Assembly (NCBI GenBank): GCA_021404985.1
Contig: QWHP01000036.1
Coordinates: 12,785 to 19,061, forward strand
Reading direction: 5' to 3'
Source: Actinobacteria bacterium ATB1
Lineage (GTDB): Bacteria; Actinomycetota; Acidimicrobiia; UBA2766
DNA: 6,277 nt
The notes under the pieces are model-generated. The model saw only the letters and a list, made by a program, of their open reading frames with translations, had not been told where the DNA came from and made no database searches. Below are positions 1 to 4,623 of this stretch, one piece after another; position 1 is the first letter of the stretch, and every line of letters starts with the position of its first letter. The position numbers and the translations under genes were made by a program.

Positions 1-2
1 AC

Positions 3-308
3 TCGGCCGAGTTCTCCCGGCTGTGGACGCCGATCCTGGGTCCCGCCGCCACCGCCCTCTACCTGTCGCTGTTCGATCTCGTCGCCGACACCGGGTCGGC
101 AACCGTGGATGTGATCGGCCTCGGTGCCTCGATCGGCGTGGGCGCCAGGAAGGCCCCCCGAACCGTCATCACCGGCCTCGAGCGTCTGCGGAAGTTCGAT
201 CTCGTGTCGGGTGACGCGAACGGGGTCTCGGTCCGGATGCACGCCCCTCTGCCGGCTCGATCCCCGCTCGGCGCCGCTCCCGGACAATGGAGCTCCGTCC
301 GCTCCTGA
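3..308 (+). CDS. C-terminal part of a winged-helix-like hypothetical protein
   Basis: The reading frame is open from the left edge of the window to the TGA at 306-308, so the start lies outside; 101 residues are visible. The visible part begins SAEFSRLWTPILGPAAT. It continues as a helix-rich stretch with the order expected of a winged helix: a first helix (ALYLSLFDLVA), a VDVIGLGASIGVG segment resembling the first helix of an HTH, a second helix (RTVITGLERLRKFDLV) and a short beta wing (GVSVRM). It then runs into a proline-rich tail, PLPARSPL. From memory this resembles conserved hypothetical wHTH proteins of Actinobacteria, with the usual 'GP.A..LY' opening and a 'L.RL..F.L' recognition-like helix. 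DNA binding is inferred and no target can be named. The three overlapping ORFs in other frames show no such pattern. Confidence 0.6.
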   Translation, partial: SAEFSRLWTPILGPAATALYLSLFDLVADTGSATVDVIGLGASIGVGARKAPRTVITGLERLRKFDLVSGDANGVSVRMHAPLPARSPLGAAPGQWSSVRS

Positions 309-343
309 GTCGCCCCATCGGCAGCGCCGTGTACCTGGTCCAG

Positions 344-372
344 GTGACCTGCCGGCCGGCCTGCACTAGCTT
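344..372 (+). promoter_or_regulatory. Probable promoter of the sir2-kinase unit
   Basis: GTGACC at 344-349 matches four of six -35 bases and is separated by 17 nt from TAGCTT at 367-372, which fits the TAnnnT -10 form common in Actinobacteria. The -10 ends 8 nt before the ATG at 381, so transcription would begin at or just before the start codon and the mRNA would be leaderless. This is a pattern match only; the -10 agrees with the consensus at the three key bases but not at the others. Confidence 0.4.
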
Positions 373-380
373 CCGAGCCG

Positions 381-1154
381 ATGGAGGCAGACGTGACCCT
401 CGAGCGGGTCGCAGACTGGGTGGCGAATTCGGAGCGGACCCTCGTGTTCACGGGAGCAGGGATCTCCACCGAGAGTGGGATCCCCGACTTCCGGGGACCC
501 AACGGCCTGTGGACGAAGGTCGACCCGAAGCTGTTCACGATCCAGAACTACGTCGTCGACCCCGAGATCCGGCGGCGGTCGTGGCAGGCCCGCCTCGACA
601 GCGAGATGTTCGACGCCGCGCCGAACGCTGGCCACCGGGCAGTTGCTCGGCTCGAGGCATTGGGCGTAGCCCCGGTGGTTGTCACGCAGAACATCGACGG
701 CCTCCACCAGGCGGCAGGGTCGAGGGACGTCGTCGAGGTCCACGGGACCGTGCACGAGGTGGTTTGCCTGGACTGCGGAATGCAGGAGCCGATCGGGCCG
801 ACACTCGACAGGGTGAGGAACGGCGAGGCGGATCCTGCCTGTCCGAGCTGCGGCGGACTCCTGAAGACCGCCACAATCAGCTTCGGACAAAACCTCGTTC
901 CGGAGGTGCTGGACCGCGCCTTCGAGGAGGCAGAGGTTGCCGACGTCTGCATCGCCGCCGGCTCCACGCTCAGTGTGACACCTGCGGCTCACGTGCCGCG
1001 GATCGTCGGCGAGAAGGGGAAGCTCGTGATCGTCAACGAGGAACCCACGGAGCTCGACCATCTGGCGGCGGCGATCCTCACTGCAAAGACGGGGACTGCG
1101 CTGCCGGCCTTGACAGATCTCGTCGAATCCGCACTTGCACGCGAGCCGGGATGA
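381..1154 (+). CDS. Sir2-family NAD-dependent protein deacylase (sirtuin)
   Basis: Removes acyl groups from lysines on proteins using NAD+, giving nicotinamide and O-acyl-ADP-ribose; cytoplasmic. The 257 residues match the size of bacterial CobB-type sirtuins and the motifs are complete. They are GAGISTESGIPDFRG (25-39, NAD binding), TQNIDGLH (102-109), catalytic His121 in VHG, zinc ligands Cys129/Cys132 and Cys154/Cys157, GSTLSVTPAA (194-203) and IVNEEPT (217-223). The usual FGE after the zinc module reads FGQNLVP (168-174). At the site where CobB/SIRT5 carry Tyr-x-x-Arg for acyl selectivity I align Trp68-x-x-Arg71, so the preferred acyl group is open. The start is uncertain: ATG 381 fits a leaderless mRNA, while GTG 393 has GGAGG (383-387) 5 nt before it. 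Either keeps the whole domain. The stop overlaps the next gene's start (ATGA), suggesting translational coupling. Confidence 0.95.
   Translation: MEADVTLERVADWVANSERTLVFTGAGISTESGIPDFRGPNGLWTKVDPKLFTIQNYVVDPEIRRRSWQARLDSEMFDAAPNAGHRAVARLEALGVAPVVVTQNIDGLHQAAGSRDVVEVHGTVHEVVCLDCGMQEPIGPTLDRVRNGEADPACPSCGGLLKTATISFGQNLVPEVLDRAFEEAEVADVCIAAGSTLSVTPAAHVPRIVGEKGKLVIVNEEPTELDHLAAAILTAKTGTALPALTDLVESALAREPG
383..387 (+). promoter_or_regulatory. GGAGG ribosome binding site pointing to an alternative GTG start at 393
   Basis: GGAGG lies just inside the ATG start at 381 and stands 5 nt before an in-frame GTG at 393. On a leadered transcript this would favour the GTG and a protein four residues shorter; on a leaderless transcript the ATG at 381 would be used. 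The sequence alone cannot decide. Confidence 0.35.
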
Positions 1155-2704
1155 ACACGGCCGCGGAGCACCCTGCGCTCGCGCCGCCATTCTCGCTGCG
1201 CATCCCACCGGCAGACAGGGCCGTGGTGCGCAGGCGCGCCGTTCGGGCACTTGCTTGCGGGCTACGGCGTTTCGGACCCGTTCTTCTTGCTTCCGGACAG
1301 AGGAGGCAGTCGATGCTCCGGGCACTCCGTCATCTGTTCGAGGACCTCGGCGCTACGTACATGAAGTTCGGGCAGCTCCTCGGATCGGCACCCGGGGTCT
1401 TCGGCGAGGAGCTCTCGGCGGAGTTCCGAAGCTGCCTCGACGCGGGCCCTCCGATTCCCGCTTCTGAAGTCGTCCGCGTCGTCGAGAACGCGTTCGGCAC
1501 ACCCTTGGACGACGTCTACGCGGAATTCGAGGCGGAGCCGATCGCCGCTGCCTCGATCGCCGTCGTCCACCGCGCTCGACTGCGCGACGGGACACCCGTT
1601 GCCGTCAAGGTCCTGCGTCCCGAGATCGAGGCCACCGTCACCGCCGATCTCGACATCATGGAACCGGTCGTGCGGTTCCTGGCCAACCGGGTCGGGCTCG
1701 ACATCGCCGGCCCCTTCCTCGACGCCCTGCAGATCCTGCGCGAACAGGTCGCCGAAGAGCTCGACCTGCGCAACGAAGCACGAACGCTCGGCCACTTCGC
1801 TGAACTCCTCGATCAGATCGACATCCCCCACCTCCGCGTGCCACGTCCTTTTCCCGACCTGTCGAGCCGCACCGTGTTGACGATGGAGTTCCTCGACGGC
1901 GTACCCATCGACGACCTCGCCGAGATCGAGGCACGCGGCCTGGACCCCAGACCGATGGTCCAGGCGGTCCTTCGCGCATGGTTCATGACGAGCCTCCGCG
2001 ACGGGATCTTCCACGGTGATGTCCATGCGGGCAACCTCCTCCTCCTCACCGACGGGGGAGTCGGCATCGTCGACTGGGGCATCGTCGGCCGGCTCGATCC
2101 CGGCACTCTGACGTTCTTCCGAGACCTGATCAGGGCATCACTCGGCGACGAAGCCGTCTGGGATTCGGTGGCGTCCCACCTGGTCGCGACGTTCGGCACT
2201 GGACTGCAGACGGCCCTCGGCCTCGGAGACGATGAGGTGAAACGGATGGTCAGGAACCAGATCGAGCCTCTCCTGACGAAGCCGTTCGGGGAGGTCAGCC
2301 TCTCGGCATTGCTCGTGGGTCCGGCGGAGGCGGCAAGTGGGCCGGAGACCGGCGATCGGGGATCGTCGGCCCGAGCGACGCTGGCGCGCTGGAAGCAGAA
2401 CCGTCGGTTGCGAGGCATCACCCCCGAGATGTCCGACCTCCGAGGTGAGGCAGCCACGTTCGACCGGGGCGTGTTCCTCCTCGCGAAGCAGCTTCTCTAC
2501 TTCGAGCGGTACGGAAGGATGTACCTGTCGGACGTCTCACTTCTCGAGGACGAGGGGTTCTTCAGGGCGATCCTCGACGGCGTCGAAGGCGACCTGCCTC
2601 TCGCCGCCGCACGCCGCGAGAGCTCAGACGGACCCGTCGGCGCGGCCGGCCCCGACGATGGCGCCGACGGCAGACTCGAGGATCTGGGTCGACCGTTCGA
2701 CTGA
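1151..2704 (+). CDS. ABC1/AarF/UbiB-type atypical protein kinase
   Basis: A 517-residue protein of the ABC1/UbiB/COQ8 family of kinase-like ATPases, which in other organisms support isoprenoid-quinone and lipid metabolism; substrate unknown here. Family hallmarks in order are KFGQ (72-75, the KxGQ motif), the Ala-rich nucleotide loop AAASIAVVHRA (132-142), VAVKV with Lys153, an ELDLRNEA segment (203-210), LTMEFLDG (243-250), the catalytic segment FHGDVHAGN with Asp290 (287-295), and DWG (308-310). Two spots differ from the usual family text: DWG in place of DFG, and HAGN in place of HPGN. A low-complexity acidic/Gly-rich stretch (about 391-410) interrupts the C-lobe, and the last 30 residues are disordered-looking. 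No clear transmembrane helix is seen. The frame is open upstream to 287, but the ATG at 1151 overlapping the sirtuin stop is the sensible start. Its 3' end overlaps the convergent regulator gene by 81 nt. Confidence 0.92.
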   Translation: MNTAAEHPALAPPFSLRIPPADRAVVRRRAVRALACGLRRFGPVLLASGQRRQSMLRALRHLFEDLGATYMKFGQLLGSAPGVFGEELSAEFRSCLDAGPPIPASEVVRVVENAFGTPLDDVYAEFEAEPIAAASIAVVHRARLRDGTPVAVKVLRPEIEATVTADLDIMEPVVRFLANRVGLDIAGPFLDALQILREQVAEELDLRNEARTLGHFAELLDQIDIPHLRVPRPFPDLSSRTVLTMEFLDGVPIDDLAEIEARGLDPRPMVQAVLRAWFMTSLRDGIFHGDVHAGNLLLLTDGGVGIVDWGIVGRLDPGTLTFFRDLIRASLGDEAVWDSVASHLVATFGTGLQTALGLGDDEVKRMVRNQIEPLLTKPFGEVSLSALLVGPAEAASGPETGDRGSSARATLARWKQNRRLRGITPEMSDLRGEAATFDRGVFLLAKQLLYFERYGRMYLSDVSLLEDEGFFRAILDGVEGDLPLAAARRESSDGPVGAAGPDDGADGRLEDLGRPFD

Positions 2705-3265
2705 GAGCCCCCTCTCCCCGCGGGGCGCCTCCCACGCATCCCACGAGAGGACAAGATCGACGGCATCCAGCTCGTCCACGGACGGGCCTTCGGGTGCGAA
2801 CACGGTCGCGACATCCCCCCTGTGGAGAGCCCGCCCTCCTGCCAGGAGGCGCTCGAGCTGAGGGGCCTCGGACGAGTGGTGCCTCGCAGCGCGCCTCAGT
2901 GGGGTCACCCGCTCCCAGATGCAGGCACGGCGTGCGATGCAGGCGCTGACTCTCTGCTCGGTCGTGCCTTCCGGAAGAGGCTCCTCGTACATGGGGAGGA
3001 CCCGCCGGATGTGTTGCCCGGGTGCGGCGAGGAACAGCGACTCCAGGTCCCTGAAGTGCTGGAACACGAATCTCAGGGAAACTCCGGTCCGCTCTGCGAT
3101 GGCCGGCGCAGTCGGTCGGGGATTTCCCTCGCCCACGAGGTCGAGGAGCGCGTCCATCACGGAGGTCCGCGTTCGACGCCCACGCGAGACGCGTCCATCC
3201 TGCGGTTCGGCCGGTCTCACGCCGGAATCGGCGAGGTCGCCCGCGACCTCGCCTGTGCGTGACAT
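2624..3265 (-). CDS. TetR/AcrR-family transcriptional regulator
   Basis: The 213 residues fit the TetR size. The N-terminal DNA-binding domain shows RGRRTRTSVMDALLDLVGEG (29-48, helix 1) and an HTH at about 51-71, with APAIAERTGVS followed by LRFVFQHF, the counterpart of the family's 'YrHF' ending, then RDLESLF. The rest is an all-helical ligand/dimer domain too variable to predict an effector, rich in His/Arg around 121-131. The frame is open up to 3604; I chose the ATG at 3265 because TAGAAT (complement of 3273-3278) lies 7 nt before it, ideal for a leaderless transcript. An ATG at 3274 would sit inside that -10. It is divergent from the rhodanese-MoeB gene, its likely target or neighbour. 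Its last 27 codons, stop included, overlap the kinase gene on the other strand. Confidence 0.85.
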   Translation of the reverse strand: MSRTGEVAGDLADSGVRPAEPQDGRVSRGRRTRTSVMDALLDLVGEGNPRPTAPAIAERTGVSLRFVFQHFRDLESLFLAAPGQHIRRVLPMYEEPLPEGTTEQRVSACIARRACIWERVTPLRRAARHHSSEAPQLERLLAGGRALHRGDVATVFAPEGPSVDELDAVDLVLSWDAWEAPRGERGLSVERSTQILESAVGAIVGAGRADGSV

Positions 3266-3267
3266 GG

Positions 3268-3284
3268 CAGCCATTCTACGGCTG
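3268..3284 (-). promoter_or_regulatory. Leaderless -10 element inside a possible TetR operator
   Basis: CAGCC-attctac-GGCTG is a perfect 5-bp inverted repeat with a 7-nt spacer. Its centre holds the regulator's own -10, TAGAAT on the - strand (3278 to 3273, five of six consensus bases). The 17-bp span fits a TetR-type operator, and a protein bound there would block the regulator's promoter. The -10 call is the stronger half; the operator role is inferred. The best -35 on this strand, TTCCCT (3300-3295, 16-nt spacer), is weak. Confidence 0.45.
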
Positions 3285-3307
3285 GGCGTCCCGGAGGGAA
3301 TTCGCGT

Positions 3308-3313
3308 TACACT
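3308..3313 (+). promoter_or_regulatory. Possible -10 of the rhodanese-MoeB gene
   Basis: TACACT matches TAnnnT and four of six consensus bases. Transcription would start near 3320, leaving a leader of about 75 nt. I see no convincing -35 at 3284-3290, so the site would need an activator or a relaxed -35. Confidence 0.3.
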
Positions 3314-3316
3314 TGT

Positions 3317-3394
3317 CGAGTTTCCACCACGACCATAGGGAAAACTCCCGTTGGGGCAAGCGCACGGCGTGGCGCGCCGACTCAGGTGAACTCG
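3317..3394 (+). promoter_or_regulatory. Possible structured 5' leader that hides the ribosome binding site
   Basis: CGAGTT (3317-3322) plus CACC (3325-3328) can pair with GGTG (3385-3388) plus AACTCG (3389-3394). This gives a 10-bp stem with a 2-nt bulge that covers the AGGTGA ribosome binding site and reaches the base before the ATG. Inside it are two small hairpins: GGGA-aaac-TCCC (3338-3349) and CGGCG-tggcg-CGCCG (3365-3379). If transcription starts at 3320 the first three bases of the long stem are lost. I recognise no known riboswitch class. Confidence 0.25.
3384..3389 (+). promoter_or_regulatory. Ribosome binding site (AGGTGA) fixing the start at 3395
   Basis: AGGTGA is 5 nt before the ATG at 3395. 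It decides against the in-frame GTG at 3386, which lies inside the ribosome binding site itself. Confidence 0.65.
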
Positions 3395-3598
3395 ATGACT
3401 ACCTATCGCGAACTCCTCTCCAGGACCAAAGCGGATATCGAGGAGATCAACTTCGACATCGGCCAGAAGCGGCTCAACGAGGAGCCCGACACCGTGTGGA
3501 TCGACATCAGGGAAGCCGACGAGTACGAGAATATGTTCCTCGGCCTGAAACCGGACATTGCCGTGATTACCAATATCGAGTGGGATCACCCCGATTAA
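3395..3598 (+). CDS. Broken N-terminal rhodanese fragment carrying a Mur-ligase-like patch
   Basis: This 67-residue frame is the front of a rhodanese-MoeB-like gene. After an N-terminal helix (YRELLSRTKADIEEI) comes the rhodanese opening, ending in DTVWIDIREADEYE (about 32-45), where the family expects 'V.DVRE..EYE.GHIPGA'. Instead of GHIPGA and the following strands, the frame continues NMFLGLKPDIAVI / TNIEWDHPD (46-67), the text of a Mur ligase central domain. It then hits TAA at 3596. Dropping one T (3596) would join GAT to AAG-GAC-ACG and restore the rhodanese C-terminal half, KDTPVVLYC. The fragment alone lacks the active-site Cys loop and should not act as a sulfurtransferase. It is clearly related to the MoeB frame downstream; whether it is translated as a short protein is unknown. 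Confidence 0.7.
   Translation: MTTYRELLSRTKADIEEINFDIGQKRLNEEPDTVWIDIREADEYENMFLGLKPDIAVITNIEWDHPD
3530..3595 (+). other. Mur-ligase-like (MurC-type) sequence patch inside the rhodanese domain
   Basis: Twenty-two codons read as the conserved Mur ligase segment 'FL.LKP.IAVITNIE.DH.D'; I recall E. coli MurC as EADESDASFLHLQP followed by AIVTNIEADHMD. The preceding EADEYE codons (3512-3529) suit both the rhodanese and the Mur family, so the left joint lies in shared text. The patch is 33/66 G+C (50%) against 44/60 in 3601-3660. It uses AAT, AAA and ATT codons that are scarce in neighbouring genes. There is no Mur ligase sequence elsewhere in the window. Confidence 0.7.
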
Positions 3599-3686
3599 GG
3601 ACACGCCCGTCGTCCTCTACTGCGCGGGGGGCGCGCGGTCAGCCTTTGCGGCCAAGTCCCTCCAGGACCTGGGCTACACGAACGTC
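3597..3686 (+). pseudogene. Stranded C-terminal half of the rhodanese domain
   Basis: In the frame of the downstream MoeB gene this stretch reads KDTPVVLYCAGGARSAF followed by AAKSLQDLGYTNV. That is the rhodanese active-site strand, the catalytic Cys loop (C-A-G-G-A-R, Cys codon at 3621-3623) and the following helix. The domain ends with SLSPGFNGWKDRG, already inside the next CDS. The frame has a TGA at 3564-3566 and no ATG, GTG or TTG before 3687, so this half is not reached by normal initiation. It needs a frameshift at the GAT-T-AAG junction or is dead. Confidence 0.65.
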
Positions 3687-4607
3687 GTGAGCCTCTCACC
3701 GGGTTTCAACGGCTGGAAGGACAGGGGCGGGAAGTTCTCGATCCCGAGGATCCTCACACCCGAGCAGAAGCGCCGCTACCACCGGCACATACTCATGCCC
3801 GAGGTGGGCGAGGCCGGCCAGATGAAGATGCTCGACTCGAGCGTCCTCCTCCTCGGCGCAGGCGGCCTCGGCTCTCCTGCCGCCCTCTACCTCGCGGCCG
3901 CGGGCGTGGGGCGGATAGGGATCGTCGACTTCGACGTCGTCGACACATCGAACCTGCAGCGCCAGATCCTCCACAACGAGGCCAGGGTCGGCGAGCTCAA
4001 GGTCGAATCTGCGAAGCAGACCCTGCAGGGCATCAACCCCGACATCGAGGTCGAGGCCCATCCGGTGCGGCTCGCGTCCTCCAACGTCATGGACCTGTTC
4101 AAGGACTACGACGTGATCGTCGACGGCTGCGACAACTTCCCGACCCGGTATCTGACGAACGATGCGTCCGTCCTTCTCGACAAGCCGGTCGTGCACGGCT
4201 CAATCTTCCGCTTCGAAGGCCAGGTCTCCGTGTTCTGGCCGGGGCATGGGCCCTGCTACCGCTGCCTGTACGTCCAGCCGCCGCCGCCGGAGCTCGCCCC
4301 GAGCTGCGCCGAAGCCGGTGTTCTGGGGGTGCTCCCGGGGATCATCGGGTCGATCCAGGCGCTCGAGGCGATCAAGGTGATCCTCGGCATCGGTGACCCG
4401 CTCGTGGGCAAGCTGCTCACGTTCGACGCGCTAGAGATGAGCTTCAGGACACTCAAGCTGCGACGTGACCCAGAGTGCCCGGCGTGCGGTGAAGGGAACC
4501 AGATCGAGCTCGTCGACTACGACGAGTACTGCATCGCGCCGAACATGAAGTCCAAGGATGCCGACAAGGGCCTGCACTCACGCGCCGAGGAGGCTCTCGG
4601 CGCCTGA
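3687..4607 (+). CDS. moeB: MoeB/ThiF-type sulfur-carrier adenylyltransferase (E1-like), rhodanese-fused ancestor
   Basis: Activates the C-terminal Gly-Gly of a small sulfur-carrier protein (MoaD, ThiS or CysO type) with ATP, for molybdopterin, thiamine or cysteine synthesis; the partner is not in this window. Visible parts are the end of the rhodanese (PGFNGWKDRG, 5-14), the MoeB opening LTPEQKRRYHRHI (23-35), the ATP loop GAGGLGSP (57-64), DFDVVDTSNLQRQ (81-93, with Asp81 and Arg92), Lys105, Asp149 in DGCDNFPTR, and zinc ligands Cys190/Cys193 and Cys264/Cys267. The PSCAEAGVLGVLPGIIG segment (206-222) includes Cys207, in the region of the family's transfer Cys. The catalytic set looks whole. 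The GTG start at 3687 has no ribosome binding site and cuts into the rhodanese, so the original start was surely the ATG at 3395. Rhodanese comes first here, unlike mycobacterial MoeZ where it is C-terminal. Confidence 0.88.
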   Translation: MSLSPGFNGWKDRGGKFSIPRILTPEQKRRYHRHILMPEVGEAGQMKMLDSSVLLLGAGGLGSPAALYLAAAGVGRIGIVDFDVVDTSNLQRQILHNEARVGELKVESAKQTLQGINPDIEVEAHPVRLASSNVMDLFKDYDVIVDGCDNFPTRYLTNDASVLLDKPVVHGSIFRFEGQVSVFWPGHGPCYRCLYVQPPPPELAPSCAEAGVLGVLPGIIGSIQALEAIKVILGIGDPLVGKLLTFDALEMSFRTLKLRRDPECPACGEGNQIELVDYDEYCIAPNMKSKDADKGLHSRAEEALGA

Positions 4608-4623
4608 GGACCCTGGGGTCTCA
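4605..4623. terminator. Weak bidirectional hairpin between convergent genes
   Basis: TGAG-g-ACC and GGT-CTCA can pair around a CTGG loop with one bulged G. The hairpin joins the stop codons of the MoeB gene (TGA, 4605-4607) and the luciferase-like gene (TCA on the + strand, 4621-4623). There is no T-tract on either side, so a terminator role is only a guess. Confidence 0.2.

Noticed and set aside
287..1150. Open frame upstream of the kinase giving an 805-residue protein
   Set aside because: It is the shadow of the sirtuin gene in another frame; the text is Arg/Gly-rich without family motifs, and the kinase begins at 1151.
366..1325. 319-residue - strand open frame opposite the sirtuin
   Set aside because: Arg/Cys/His-rich shadow typical of high-GC antisense frames; no domain pattern and a complete sirtuin on the other strand.
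1262..2457. Two long - strand frames (254 and 214 residues) opposite the kinase gene
   Set aside because: Low-complexity antisense shadows over a gene with clear kinase motifs.
3371..3378. GGCGCGCC palindrome as a regulatory or cloning-site mark
   Set aside because: An 8-bp palindrome is expected by chance in GC-rich DNA; it only forms part of a small leader hairpin.
3530..3595. A separate small Mur ligase gene or pseudogene
   Set aside because: Only about 22-28 codons are present, with no ATP-binding GTNGK motif or other Mur regions nearby; it is a patch inside another gene.
3266..3604. N-terminal extension of the TetR regulator up to 3604
   Set aside because: The 113 extra residues are the antisense of the rhodanese gene; the -10 and normal TetR length support the start at 3265.
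3259..3690. 143-residue + strand frame across the divergent promoter and rhodanese
   Set aside because: It runs through the TetR promoter and the rhodanese in the wrong frame and has no recognisable motif.
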